A stretch of DNA of 64,000 bases from a virus: the IMG/VR virus record IMGVR_UViG_3300024239_000161, positions 1 to 64,000 of that record, one strand, 5' to 3'. A model generated the notes under the pieces. That model saw only the letters and a program-made list of their open reading frames with translations, searched no databases and was not told where the DNA came from. The position numbers were made by a program, and so were the translations under genes. Of this stretch, positions 1 through 8,886 are shown piece after piece (position 1 is the first letter of the stretch; the number at the start of each line of letters is the position of its first letter).

Positions 1-1
1 A

Positions 2-820
2 GGACCTCAAGGTGCTCAGGGTGCTCAAGGCACTCAAGGTAGACAAGGTATTCAAGGACCTCAAGGACCTCAGGGTGCACAAGGTGCACAAGGTGCTCAA
101 GGACCACAAGGACCTCAAGGTGCTCAGGGTGCTCAGGGTGCTCAGGGTGCTCAAGGCACTCAAGGTAGACAAGGTATTCAAGGACCTCAAGGACCTCAGG
201 GTGCACAAGGTGCACAAGGTGCTCAAGGACCACAAGGACCTCAGGGTGCACAAGGTGCTCAAGGTGCTCAAGGCACTCAAGGTAGACAAGGTATTCAAGG
301 ACCTCAAGGACCTCAGGGTGCACAAGGTGCTCAAGGACCACAAGGACCTCAGGGTGCTCAAGGTGCTCAAGGATCTTCTGCAGTTGCAACAATATCTGAT
401 GATACAAGCACAAATGCAACTCGTTACCCTGTTTTTGAAGATTCAACTTCTGGCACAGTATCTACCTTATATGTTTCATCAACCAAACTTGAATATAATC
501 CTTCAAGTGGAACTCTATTTGCGACAGTATTCACATCACTTTCTGATAAAACTCAAAAAACAAATGTAAGAAAGATTGAAAATGCTTTAGATATGGTTAA
601 AAAAATTGATGGTGTTAGATATGATTGGATTGACGGACATAATCAACCATCAATTGGTGTGATTGCTCAAGAAATTGAAAAAGTTTTACCTGAAGTTGTA
701 TCTAAAACGCCAAGAGGATTGAAATCAGTTTCTTATGGAAACATTGTTGCATTACTTATTGAAGCAATCAAAGAACAACAAGTTCGTATTGAAGAAATGG
801 AGAGAAAGTTAAATGCCTAA
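2..820 (+). CDS. Collagen-like tail fibre with S74 chaperone C-terminus (5' partial)
   Basis: The frame is open from the left edge, so the start lies outside the window. About 41 Gly-X-Gln triplets ([15 protein letters not shown]) fill nt 2-370, a collagen-like triple-helical rod. A short beta-rich linker follows, then from about nt 535 a peptidase S74 intramolecular chaperone domain with the SD...K start motif, the [15 protein letters not shown] segment and a final coiled coil. S74 domains trimerise phage fibres and then cleave themselves off. The triplet block is itself built of tandem copies (see repeat entry). The stop overlaps the next gene by 8 nt. An alternative frame over the repeats is only a shadow of the low-complexity sequence. 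Inference: virion fibre; its place on the particle is unknown. Confidence 0.85.
   Translation, partial: GPQGAQGAQGTQGRQGIQGPQGPQGAQGAQGAQGPQGPQGAQGAQGAQGAQGTQGRQGIQGPQGPQGAQGAQGAQGPQGPQGAQGAQGAQGTQGRQGIQGPQGPQGAQGAQGPQGPQGAQGAQGSSAVATISDDTSTNATRYPVFEDSTSGTVSTLYVSSTKLEYNPSSGTLFATVFTSLSDKTQKTNVRKIENALDMVKKIDGVRYDWIDGHNQPSIGVIAQEIEKVLPEVVSKTPRGLKSVSYGNIVALLIEAIKEQQVRIEEMERKLNA
29..370 (+). repeat. Tandem collagen-coding repeat (126/117 nt period)
   Basis: The block beginning GGCACTCAAGGTAGACAAGG recurs at 29, 155 and 272. The spacings are 126 and 117 nt, both multiples of 9, so the Gly-X-Gln register is kept. The copies are almost identical, which suggests recent slippage or unequal recombination. 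Confidence 0.85.
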
Positions 821-2576
821 TGAATTTTTATCGCCAGAAGGAGATATTGAAAATTACTTTGTAACTGAATATTGGTTAATTGATCAGTATATTGGAGATC
901 AATTATGGACTTGGGGTTCTGGAAGTAATGGAAGACTTGGAAATGGAGTAACAGTAGGATCCATAAGTACTCCAGTCACCACATCCGCTGGAGGATCCAA
1001 CTGGAAACAAGTGAATATTGGAGGTTCTTTCACATCAGCAATCAAGACCGATGGAACCTTATGGCTTTGGGGTATTGGAGTTTCTGGAAAACTTGGAAAT
1101 GGAGTAACAACAGGAAACATAAGTACTCCAGTCACCACATTCGCTGGAGGAACTGACTGGAAACAAGTGAGTGGTACAACTGCTAATACATCAGCAATTA
1201 AGACCGATGGAACCTTGTGGACTTGGGGTTCTGGAAGTGTTGGAAATCTTGGAAATGGAGTAATAACAGGAAACATAAGTACTCCAGTCACTACATTTGC
1301 TGGAGGAACTGACTGGAAACAAGTGAGTGCTGGATCTAGTAATATAGCAGCAATCAAGACTGATGGAACCTTATGGACTTGGGGTTCTGCAGCTAATGGA
1401 CAACTTGGAAATGGAGCTACATCAAGTTTTGTTAGTTTATCTACTCCAATCACTACATTCGCTGGAGGATCCAACTGGAAACAAGTAAGTTCTGGAGGTG
1501 CTCATGCAGCAGCAATCAAGACCGATGGAACCTTATGGACTTGGGGTAATACAGTTTATGGAAAACTTGGAAACGCAGTAGCATCAGGATTCAAAAGTAC
1601 TCCAGTCACCACATTCGCTGGAGGAACTGACTGGAAACAAGTGAGTTGTGGAGGTTATCATACAGCAGCAATCAAGACCGATGGAACCTTGTGGACTTGG
1701 GGTTCTGCATCTAATGGAAAACTTGGAAATGCAACAGCAACAGGAGACATGAGTACTCCAGTCACTACATTTGCTGGAGGAACTGACTGGAAACAAGTGA
1801 GTGCTGGATCTAATAATATAGCAGCAATCAAGACTGATGGAACCTTATGGTCTTGGGGTTATGCAGGCTCCTCATTACTTGGAAACGCAGTAGGATCAGG
1901 AAACATAAGTACTCCAGTCACCACATTCGCTGGAGGAACTGACTGGAAACAAGTGAGTACTAGATCTGATAATACAGGAGCAGTTCAATCAGGCATAGGT
2001 GGAAATGATGCACCGCCACCACCGCCGCCTGATCCTGCATGGTCTGGAGATATAATAACTGCATCAGGAAACAATACAACAACTAGTCCAAATATATGTA
2101 ATATTTATTTTAGGAGACATATTATAATGTGGGTTTATACCTCTGCAGAACTACAATCTGCTCTTGGTACTACATCTGCGACTATAAGTGGATTGAGATT
2201 TGATGTAACCCAACAACCATTATATCAACCATTACCGAATTATGCTATTGGCATGAAAAATGGTAGTTTTGGTGGAGGAACTCCGGGGCATACTGGATAC
2301 ACTATAGTCAAATCAGCATCATCCGAAAGTTTTACTACAGGTACAACTAAAACATTTAGTCTTACTACCTCATTTAATTGGACTGGAGATGATCTAGCAA
2401 TAATTTTTGCCTGGGGTCAATGTCCAACTAACTGGAATTCTTCTGGCACAAGTCCAATAGGTTCAGGAACTTTATGGTTTTCTCTGTCGGATAGTGCAGG
2501 TACTTATACAATTAATGTTGATAATCCAACTTCAACTAGAACCTATAGACCCGTTGTTCAACTTGAGTATGTCTAA
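813..2576 (+). CDS. RCC1-repeat fibre/adhesin 1 with C-terminal beta domain
   Basis: 587 residues. About residues 30-390 hold seven repeats of roughly 52 residues with the core [12 protein letters not shown] followed by GxLGN and [11 protein letters not shown]. This is the RCC1/BNR type of beta-propeller blade, and seven is the classical RCC1 blade number. A proline run (PPPPPP) near residue 403 links to a unique C-terminal domain of about 180 residues rich in Ser/Thr/Gly, probably a beta sandwich. There is no signal peptide. The start lies inside the end of the collagen-like fibre gene and follows a GGAGA-type ribosome site. Neighbours are fibre genes, so a host-contact role is inferred. Blade scaffolds are nearly identical in DNA, while loop residues vary. 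Confidence 0.75.
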   Translation: MPNEFLSPEGDIENYFVTEYWLIDQYIGDQLWTWGSGSNGRLGNGVTVGSISTPVTTSAGGSNWKQVNIGGSFTSAIKTDGTLWLWGIGVSGKLGNGVTTGNISTPVTTFAGGTDWKQVSGTTANTSAIKTDGTLWTWGSGSVGNLGNGVITGNISTPVTTFAGGTDWKQVSAGSSNIAAIKTDGTLWTWGSAANGQLGNGATSSFVSLSTPITTFAGGSNWKQVSSGGAHAAAIKTDGTLWTWGNTVYGKLGNAVASGFKSTPVTTFAGGTDWKQVSCGGYHTAAIKTDGTLWTWGSASNGKLGNATATGDMSTPVTTFAGGTDWKQVSAGSNNIAAIKTDGTLWSWGYAGSSLLGNAVGSGNISTPVTTFAGGTDWKQVSTRSDNTGAVQSGIGGNDAPPPPPPDPAWSGDIITASGNNTTTSPNICNIYFRRHIIMWVYTSAELQSALGTTSATISGLRFDVTQQPLYQPLPNYAIGMKNGSFGGGTPGHTGYTIVKSASSESFTTGTTKTFSLTTSFNWTGDDLAIIFAWGQCPTNWNSSGTSPIGSGTLWFSLSDSAGTYTINVDNPTSTRTYRPVVQLEYV

Positions 2577-2579
2577 ATA
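2573..2579 (+). promoter_or_regulatory. Late-promoter-like motif CTAAATA
   Basis: T4-family late promoters use a TATAAATA-type -10 element. This variant overlaps the upstream stop codon and lies 20 nt before the next ATG. Confidence 0.4.
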
Positions 2580-2592
2580 TTAAAAAAAAGAT

Positions 2593-3381
2593 ATGGAATT
2601 TGCATTAGTACACAACAATCAACTCATTCTTGGACCTATTAGATTCAATGTACGTATGATTAATTCTGAATTAGAAGATTTGGAATTAAGAGATAGAATT
2701 TCACCAAAAAGTTATTTACATGTTCCAATTCATTTTTCGGATGGGATTACACATCTTCTTCCAATCGAAAGAGTGATTCCAGAAAATGATTCAAAGTATC
2801 ATAATATAGGAAACTTTATTTGGGAAATTGTTACAGAAAAGTTGAGTAATGATGTGAGTGTGACCGATGATGATAGCGTCAATATGAAAGTCGGTGAAGA
2901 TGGTGAAGTGGTGTATAGTTACGGTACTTTTGCAGACATTGATGTTCCTGCAAAAGTTGTATTTACTTATACAATCACTAATAAAACTTTAGAAGAAGTC
3001 AAAGCACTTCGTAAACAAGAAGTTGCTCCTTATAGAAGAGAAAAAGAAAATACTACCATTACTCTTATAGTAAATGATACTGAAGTAAAAGTATCAACAT
3101 CAAGAGAAGAAAGATTGATGCTTGCAAGTAAACTTTCTGCATCTCCTGGTCCTCATAACTTTAAGTTTGAGAATACTTGGTTGGAGATCACTACAGAACA
3201 ACTTCAGTACATTGTAAGTGAAGTTGATAAAGTAGTTCAGGAAGCATTTGATTGGGAGTTAGCAAAACTTCAAGAGATTGATGCTTGTTTAACAATTGAT
3301 GAGGTTCACGATGTTATTGTTCGTGAAGTATCTGAAGAACTTGAAGGACTCGGAGAATTTCAAATACCAATAGAGGAATGA
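2593..3381 (+). CDS. Fibre-associated protein with DUF4376-like domain
   Basis: 262 residues, acidic, no membrane segment. The region from about residue 130 to 235 has the layout of the DUF4376 domain of tail-fibre assembly/accessory proteins: a Lys/Arg-rich helix (EVKALRKQEVAPYRREKE), a short strand pair with KVSTSREERLMLASK, then WLEITTEQLQYIVSEVDK. The N-terminal 120 residues are unrecognised. It sits between two RCC1 fibre genes and behind a late-promoter motif, so a role in fibre assembly or as a baseplate-fibre adaptor is inferred. The domain call rests on pattern memory only. Confidence 0.5.
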   Translation: MEFALVHNNQLILGPIRFNVRMINSELEDLELRDRISPKSYLHVPIHFSDGITHLLPIERVIPENDSKYHNIGNFIWEIVTEKLSNDVSVTDDDSVNMKVGEDGEVVYSYGTFADIDVPAKVVFTYTITNKTLEEVKALRKQEVAPYRREKENTTITLIVNDTEVKVSTSREERLMLASKLSASPGPHNFKFENTWLEITTEQLQYIVSEVDKVVQEAFDWELAKLQEIDACLTIDEVHDVIVREVSEELEGLGEFQIPIEE

Positions 3382-3382
3382 A

Positions 3383-4618
3383 ATGAGTTTAGAACCAGTA
3401 ACTAACTTTAAAGATAGTAATGGTGTTGATTTGGGGACTAAGTTAGTCACTAAAGACTATTTAATTACTGTTTACCCAGGAATTGCAGATAAGATAGGTA
3501 TTCCTCCAGAGTTATGGACTTGGGGTTTTGGAGTTTCTGGAAAACTTGGAAATGGAGTAATAACAGGATACATAAGTACTCCAGTCACCACATTCTCTGG
3601 AGGAACCAACTGGAAACAAGTGAGTGCTGGTAATGACCACATGGCAGCAATCAAAACTGATGGAACCTTATGGACTTGGGGTGAGGGAAGTGCACTGCTT
3701 GGAAATGGAATAACAATAGGAGACATAAGTACTCCAGTCACCACATTCGCTGGAGGATCCAACTGGAAACAAGTGAGTGCTGGAAGTGAGCATACAGCAG
3801 CAATCAAGACCGATGGAACCTTGTGGAGTTGGGGTACTGCAAGTCGGGTTGGAAATGGAGTAGTATCAGGATTCGCAATTACTCCAGTCACTACATTCGC
3901 TGGAGGAATCAACTGGAAACAAGTGAGTGGTGGAGAATTTCATACAGCAGCAATCAAAACTGATGGAACCTTATGGCTTTGGGGTACTGGATATAATGGA
4001 CAACTTGGAAATGGAGTAACAACAACGATTTTTGGTTACATAAGTACTCCAGTCACTACATTTGCTGGAGGAACCAACTGGAAACAAGTGAGTGCTGGAT
4101 CAGGTAATACAGCAGCAATCAAGACCGATGGAACCTTATGGATTTGGGGTGGTACAACTGATGGAAAACTTGGAAACGCAGTAATAACAGCAAACATAAG
4201 TACTCCAATCACTACATTCGCTGGAGGATCCAACTGGAAACAAGTGAGTGCTGGAAGTCAGCATACAGCAGCAATCAAGACCGATGGAACCTTATGGACT
4301 TGGGGTTATGGTGGTAGAGGAATACTTGGAAATGGAGTAGTGTTAGGAGTCACAGACATAAGTACTCCAATCACTACATTCGCTGGAGGAACCAACTGGA
4401 AACAAGTGAGTGGTGGAAGTCTTACAACAGCAATCAAAACTGATGGAACCTTATGGATTTGGGGTCATGCATTGGCTGGAAGACTTGGAAATGGAATAAC
4501 AACAGGAGACAGAAGTACTCCAATCACCACATTCGCTGGAGGAACTGACTGGAAACAAGTGAGTGGTGGATCAGATTTTGCAGCAGCAATTAAATCAGTA
4601 GACTTTACACCATTCTAA
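3383..4618 (+). CDS. RCC1-repeat fibre/adhesin 2
   Basis: 411 residues. A unique N-terminal stretch of about 45 residues (possible virion attachment) precedes exactly seven RCC1 blades, read as W[TSLI]WG...LGN motifs. It ends right after the last blade, so it lacks the C-terminal domain of the gene at 813. The blade framework matches the first RCC1 gene closely even in codons. Differences cluster in the residues after WG, before ISTP, and between WKQVS and AAIKTDG. It starts 2 nt after the stop of the DUF4376-like gene, so the two are cotranscribed. Confidence 0.75.
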   Translation: MSLEPVTNFKDSNGVDLGTKLVTKDYLITVYPGIADKIGIPPELWTWGFGVSGKLGNGVITGYISTPVTTFSGGTNWKQVSAGNDHMAAIKTDGTLWTWGEGSALLGNGITIGDISTPVTTFAGGSNWKQVSAGSEHTAAIKTDGTLWSWGTASRVGNGVVSGFAITPVTTFAGGINWKQVSGGEFHTAAIKTDGTLWLWGTGYNGQLGNGVTTTIFGYISTPVTTFAGGTNWKQVSAGSGNTAAIKTDGTLWIWGGTTDGKLGNAVITANISTPITTFAGGSNWKQVSAGSQHTAAIKTDGTLWTWGYGGRGILGNGVVLGVTDISTPITTFAGGTNWKQVSGGSLTTAIKTDGTLWIWGHALAGRLGNGITTGDRSTPITTFAGGTDWKQVSGGSDFAAAIKSVDFTPF

Positions 4619-4621
4619 ATA
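4615..4621 (+). promoter_or_regulatory. Late-promoter-like motif CTAAATA
   Basis: It overlaps the stop codon of the second RCC1 gene and lies 31 nt before the ATG of the TPR/glycosyltransferase gene, which heads the sugar-modification cluster. Confidence 0.45.
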
Positions 4622-4645
4622 CTCTAAACACATTATCATTGCACA

Positions 4646-5986
4646 ATGAACCCTCTTGAATTGGTTACAAAAACTCTGTACTCCTTCAACGAAAAGGAAC
4701 TTACAACGGAAGTTCTTCAAGCATTTGGAAAAAGAGCAGAAACTTTTGAGCAGCACGATGATGTTGCTAAGATTTTTTTTGAAATTAAAGATTTCTCAAA
4801 TGCTATTACTTATGGTGAGAAAGCACTTAAGTTAGCAAAGTCAAAAGAAGAAATTTACATTACTGCAAAAAACCTTATAAACGCATACAACCAAAATAAC
4901 TATCCAGAAAAAGCAATAACTCAAATCTCAAAAATCAAATCACAAAATCCTCAAGATTCTGAACTTCTTCTTGAGGAAACTTTTTCATATTCTGCCTTAA
5001 ATCAAAAAGAGAAATCAGAAAAACTTCTATTTGACCTAATTAAAAAAAGACTACCCGAAGAGATTGAAAGAAAGGCATATCATAACCTATCTGGACATTA
5101 CTTTCGTAAAGACGATATTCATACAGGACTTCAGCACTTTCTCAAAGCAGGAGAAGTAGAGGCATATAAGAATAAAAAGTATCCAAACTATGAGAAGTGG
5201 GATGGAACAGTAACTCCAGGTAGAACGATTATTATTGATAGTCAGTGTGGTGCTGGTGATGAAATTATCCATATTCGTTTTATGAAGCATCTGAAGAAAC
5301 TTGGAATGAATCCTATATGGACATCAACTAGAAAAGAATTAGTAAAACTTTTTAACTACAATGAATTTAACTCTGTCTGTGTTTGGGACAAACCAAAGTT
5401 TCCAAAAGATGCTTGTTGGGTTTATGCCCTTGCTCTTCCTTATTATCTTAATCTCAAGGTAGAAGATTTAGGTCAAACTCCTTATCTAAAACCACTACCA
5501 CAAAAAGAAGAGCAATATTCATATCTACAAGAAGACCAAAAATATAAGATTGGTACATTCTGGAACTCTGGTTCTGGATTTGAACAAGCACATTTTCGTT
5601 CTATTGATGCTGATGATTTATTCAAAGTTATATCAAAAACTAATTCGTCATTATATTCACTTCAACTACCTGATCAATTGCCACCAGAGTATTATGAGGT
5701 AAATACTTTTGATATTCCAAATAGGGATTTTACAGATACATTCTCACTTGTATCTCAAATGGACTTGGTGATTACTTCTTGTACCTCTATTGCTCATATA
5801 GCAGCATCACAAGGTAAAGAAGTATGTGTCTTTGTACCGATTATGGAGTATTATGTTTGGACAAGTTCAACAGGAAAGTCTTGGTGGTATGGGGATAATG
5901 TCCATTTGTTCAAGCAAAAGAAACCAAGAAACTGGGACGAACCTTTGAAGCAACTGAAGGAATTTTTAAATGATAGAGGAGTATAA
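4646..5986 (+). CDS. TPR protein with GT9-like glycosyltransferase domain
   Basis: 446 residues. Residues 1-180 are helical repeats of TPR type (SNAITYGEKALKLAKSKEEIY and similar). Residues from about 190 resemble the GT-B fold heptosyltransferase-like family: IIIDSQCGAGDEIIHIRF is the glycine loop opening the first Rossmann domain, and the C-terminal half carries MDLVITSCTSIAHIAASQGKEV-type nucleotide-sugar binding sequence with conserved S/H positions. TPR plus GT fusions are common in bacterial protein O-glycosylation. It heads the glycan island and overlaps the next gene by 17 nt. Substrate unknown. Confidence 0.6.
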   Translation: MNPLELVTKTLYSFNEKELTTEVLQAFGKRAETFEQHDDVAKIFFEIKDFSNAITYGEKALKLAKSKEEIYITAKNLINAYNQNNYPEKAITQISKIKSQNPQDSELLLEETFSYSALNQKEKSEKLLFDLIKKRLPEEIERKAYHNLSGHYFRKDDIHTGLQHFLKAGEVEAYKNKKYPNYEKWDGTVTPGRTIIIDSQCGAGDEIIHIRFMKHLKKLGMNPIWTSTRKELVKLFNYNEFNSVCVWDKPKFPKDACWVYALALPYYLNLKVEDLGQTPYLKPLPQKEEQYSYLQEDQKYKIGTFWNSGSGFEQAHFRSIDADDLFKVISKTNSSLYSLQLPDQLPPEYYEVNTFDIPNRDFTDTFSLVSQMDLVITSCTSIAHIAASQGKEVCVFVPIMEYYVWTSSTGKSWWYGDNVHLFKQKKPRNWDEPLKQLKEFLNDRGV

Positions 5987-6428
5987 CCTTTCTTTTCTCA
6001 ATCTAAATACTATTAAGAGCAAACTTTTTCAAATAGAAACTAGTTCTCACGGTCTTGTAACCAATGGTGTTTCCACTTATAATTACGGAATGCCTACTCT
6101 ATTGTATCCAGAACTGACTGGATTGAGAAATATTCTTAAACAATATGTTAGAATATATTGTAATAAGTATGAGATTTCACCACTCAAATTTATCAATAGT
6201 TGGTTTAATATTTCAAAACCAGGAAATAAACTTAAGGCACATAAGCACGAAGAAAGTATTGTAAGTGGAGCATTTTATATTTCTGGAAAGACTCCTTTAA
6301 TATTTCCAGATACTTCAATCAGTCCTTATCCAGGATTATTAATCATTTTCTCAAGTGATTTGGTTCACTATACTGAAGAAGAAACAGAAGAAAGAATTAT
6401 TATTAGTTTTAATACAGATTACTTATGA
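5970..6428 (+). CDS. Putative 2-oxoglutarate/Fe(II) dioxygenase
   Basis: 152 residues. The C-terminal half has the double-stranded beta-helix signature: KAHKHEESIVSGAFYISG supplies a His and an acidic ligand, and SSDLVHYTEEETEERIIISFN supplies the distal His and the Arg that binds 2-oxoglutarate. The same layout appears in the small cyanophage 2OG-Fe(II) oxygenases. The substrate may be a sugar, a protein side chain or another metabolite. It overlaps both neighbouring genes, so it is translated in a coupled set. A CTAAATA motif at 6003 lies inside the gene and is probably fortuitous. Confidence 0.55.
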   Translation: MIEEYNLSFLNLNTIKSKLFQIETSSHGLVTNGVSTYNYGMPTLLYPELTGLRNILKQYVRIYCNKYEISPLKFINSWFNISKPGNKLKAHKHEESIVSGAFYISGKTPLIFPDTSISPYPGLLIIFSSDLVHYTEEETEERIIISFNTDYL

Positions 6429-7204
6429 AATTTTTATTTTTGGTTGGTTCAGCACTTAAACACTTTCAAGAAGAAAAGTTTAGTGCTTATGATGAGGAGC
6501 AAAGATTTGAGCAAACATTAAAAACGATTGAATGTATAAGAGAAAAAGTACCAAACTCTTATGTCGTTTTATTTGAGTGTTCTTCTAAACCAATTGACGA
6601 AAGGCAAAAAGATGTAATCAAAGAAAAAGCAGATTTGTTTTTGGAATTTTATAATGAACCAGTAATCAAACAAATCTACGAAAATCTAGAATCAAGACCA
6701 GAACTGATTACTTATGTTAAGTCATTATTAGAAACCAGAGGATTATTGAATGCTCTTTATGTAATTAAAAAACATAATCTATTCAGTGATAGTCAAAGAG
6801 TATTCAAATTGACTGGAAGATATTTGTTGAATGAGTATTTTGATATTAAAGATTATGAATCAAAGTTTCTTGAGGAACGATATATAATCAAAAAGTATGA
6901 CTATCTTCCACAAGAAGCAGAGAATTTTGATGGTAAAGAACTTGAGAATGTCTATGCTTATCTTTATGGTGCAAAGGGTATGATGGTAACTGGATTATGG
7001 TCTTTTGACCGTATGCTTTTTAATGAGATTGTTGAGACACTTGAGAAAGCATTTGTTTATATGGAAAAAATGATTCAATATACGGCAGGTACTGATGTTG
7101 AACATTCTCTTTATCGGTTCTTAAATAAAAGGAATGTGATTAGTATTCCAAATCTAGGACTTACAACAATCAAAGGAATGGAAGGAGATAGTTATAATAT
7201 ATGA
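6425..7204 (+). CDS. Putative glycosyltransferase-like protein
   Basis: 259 residues, no membrane segment. The N-terminus MKFLFLVGSALKH and the middle motif VFKLTGRYLLNEYFD resemble GT-A glycosyltransferases that read a wavy nucleotide-sugar site followed by a K(L/I)(T/S)GRY motif. No clear DxD is visible. ATG overlaps the previous stop (ATGA) and the gene abuts the next with a 4-nt overlap. It belongs to the sugar island by position; function inferred only. Confidence 0.4.
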   Translation: MKFLFLVGSALKHFQEEKFSAYDEEQRFEQTLKTIECIREKVPNSYVVLFECSSKPIDERQKDVIKEKADLFLEFYNEPVIKQIYENLESRPELITYVKSLLETRGLLNALYVIKKHNLFSDSQRVFKLTGRYLLNEYFDIKDYESKFLEERYIIKKYDYLPQEAENFDGKELENVYAYLYGAKGMMVTGLWSFDRMLFNEIVETLEKAFVYMEKMIQYTAGTDVEHSLYRFLNKRNVISIPNLGLTTIKGMEGDSYNI

Positions 7205-7869
7205 AACTAGCAATTTTTTATCATATAGCACAAATGGGTCTAGGTGCTTTCATATACCAACAGCAAATTCATAGACTTTATGCTTCAGGATTAATCAAAG
7301 AAGCATCTCATATTCACTTTGGAGTGAATGGAGACCAAGAACTTTTTAATGTTCCAGACAAGGCAATCGTAAAAAGAAATAAAAATTTAGGAGATGAATC
7401 GGACACCTTAATATCTTTAAGAGATTTTTGTAAAGAAAATCCAGACTACAAAGTTTTTTATTTTCACACAAAAGGTGCTAGTAAAAATGATTTACAAACA
7501 AGTGCTTGGAGATTGTATATGGAATACTATACGATTGATAAGTGGAAAGAGTGTGTAGAATATCTAAGTGAATATGATTCTTGTGGTACTGATTGTTATG
7601 GTGCTAAAAAAGTATTTTTAGATGAGTATATTCTCAAGCAAAGATTTGACTCTCATTATTTTGCTGGAAACTTTTGGTGGGCAAATGCTTCTTATGTGAA
7701 TACTTTAAATGATGAATATTTAAATCCAAATCTTCCAAGATTAACAAAAGAATTGTGGATAGGACAAACAACAAATGCTAATCCAAAATGTTTAAATTAT
7801 TCTAAGATGAATGGAGAAATTGGAGATTTTTATATAGACATATACGACGAAAAACTTTATATAAAATGA
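7201..7869 (+). CDS. Glycosyltransferase-like protein, FHTKG family (copy 1)
   Basis: 222 residues. Recognisable features are IFYHIAQMGLG at the start, YKVFYFHTKGAS near residue 86, WRLYMEYY, and HYFAGNFWWANASYV near residue 160. This is a family of small GT-A-like enzymes recurrent in phage and cyanobacterial polysaccharide loci. The downstream gene is a tandem paralogue. The overlap with both neighbours is 4 nt (ATGA). Confidence 0.5.
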   Translation: MKLAIFYHIAQMGLGAFIYQQQIHRLYASGLIKEASHIHFGVNGDQELFNVPDKAIVKRNKNLGDESDTLISLRDFCKENPDYKVFYFHTKGASKNDLQTSAWRLYMEYYTIDKWKECVEYLSEYDSCGTDCYGAKKVFLDEYILKQRFDSHYFAGNFWWANASYVNTLNDEYLNPNLPRLTKELWIGQTTNANPKCLNYSKMNGEIGDFYIDIYDEKLYIK

Positions 7870-8519
7870 AACTAGCAATTTTTTATCACATAACTCAAAT
7901 GGGGTTGGGTGCTTTTGTATATCTACAACAAGTTCATAGATTATATGCTTCTGAATTAATCAAAGAAGCAGATTATATTCACTTTGGTGTAAATGGAGAC
8001 CAAGAACTTTTTAATGTTCCAGAGAATACAAAGATCGTTTATAATCAAAACCATAAAGAAGAAACAGAAACTCTAATCTCTTTAAGAGATTTCTGTAAAG
8101 AAAATCCAGACTACAAAGTTATTTACTTTCACACAAAAGGTATATCTCAACACTGCCTAAATGGAGAGAGTTGGAGACTAATGATGGAATACTTTGTGAT
8201 TGATAGATGGAAAGAATGTGTAGAATATTTGAATGATTATGATGTTGTTGGAAGTAATCTTAAGATTTTAGGACCAACAACTTGGAGTGATGGTACACAA
8301 ACTTGGGAAAAGGTAGGAACTCAACATTTTGTAGGAAACTTTTGGTGGGCAAATGCTTCTTATGTAAATACTTTGGATGATGAGTTCTTGAAGAGTAACT
8401 TTAGATTGGACAGAGAATTCTGGATTGGTACTGGAAATGGTAAGATGAAATCTTTGTATCAACCAGAAGACCACGAACCTTATACATATTTTTATCAGGA
8501 GAAAGATTATGTTTCGTGA
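7866..8519 (+). CDS. Glycosyltransferase-like protein, FHTKG family (copy 2)
   Basis: 217 residues, a tandem duplicate of the preceding gene. The first 17 codons are almost the same in DNA, and FHTKG, WRLMMEYF and HFVGNFWWANASYV are kept. The C-terminal third differs, including a longer segment with TWSDGTQTWEKVG. Divergence after duplication suggests acceptor specialisation. Confidence 0.5.
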   Translation: MKLAIFYHITQMGLGAFVYLQQVHRLYASELIKEADYIHFGVNGDQELFNVPENTKIVYNQNHKEETETLISLRDFCKENPDYKVIYFHTKGISQHCLNGESWRLMMEYFVIDRWKECVEYLNDYDVVGSNLKILGPTTWSDGTQTWEKVGTQHFVGNFWWANASYVNTLDDEFLKSNFRLDREFWIGTGNGKMKSLYQPEDHEPYTYFYQEKDYVS

Positions 8520-8862
8520 ATGTGGAGAATGTACTGCTTGTTGTACTTGGTTGATTGGTGATGCTTTTGCTTGGAAGTTTGGTCAGGGACAGTCTTGTAA
8601 GTTCTTGGAATGTAATGGATGTGGAGTTCATAAAGGACGACCAGAATCTTGTAGGAATTATCAGTGTGCCTGGAGTCAACATTTGCTACCAGAAGAAATG
8701 AGACCTGATAAGTGTAATGTATTAGTATCTGTGGAACGAAATGAAAATGGTCAATACCTTAAAGTGTTTGGGATAAATAATAAAAGAATAACTGATGATA
8801 TGAGAAAGTGGTTTATAGAATGGGGGGAGAAAATGAATACTCTAGTTTTGATATCAGAGTAA
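8509..8862 (+). CDS. Cys-cluster protein, YkgJ-like (zinc/iron chelating)
   Basis: 117 residues with nine or so Cys arranged CGECTACC near the start, then C-x4-C-x2-C and RPESCRNYQCAW. This is the pattern of the YkgJ/CxxCxxCC family, proposed to bind zinc or an iron cluster. It overlaps the previous gene by 11 nt. It has no obvious sugar chemistry, but it travels with the glycan genes; it might be an activating or metal-binding partner of the oxygenases. That link is inference. Confidence 0.55.
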   Translation: MFRECGECTACCTWLIGDAFAWKFGQGQSCKFLECNGCGVHKGRPESCRNYQCAWSQHLLPEEMRPDKCNVLVSVERNENGQYLKVFGINNKRITDDMRKWFIEWGEKMNTLVLISE

Positions 8863-8886
8863 TTTACTAAGTCTTAGAGATTTCCA

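Noticed and set aside
12-569. 185-residue open frame rich in LKV/DK repeats over the collagen-like region
   Set aside because: It is the +1 shadow of the Gly-X-Gln frame; only the frame starting at 2 continues into the S74 domain.
899-4233. Several minus-strand open frames (PPANVVTGV-type repeats) in the RCC1 genes
   Set aside because: They mirror the repeat framework of the coding strand and have no starts or neighbours of their own.
6003-6009. CTAAATA motif in the oxygenase gene
   Set aside because: It is inside a coding frame with no start codon at the usual distance; probably chance in AT-rich DNA.
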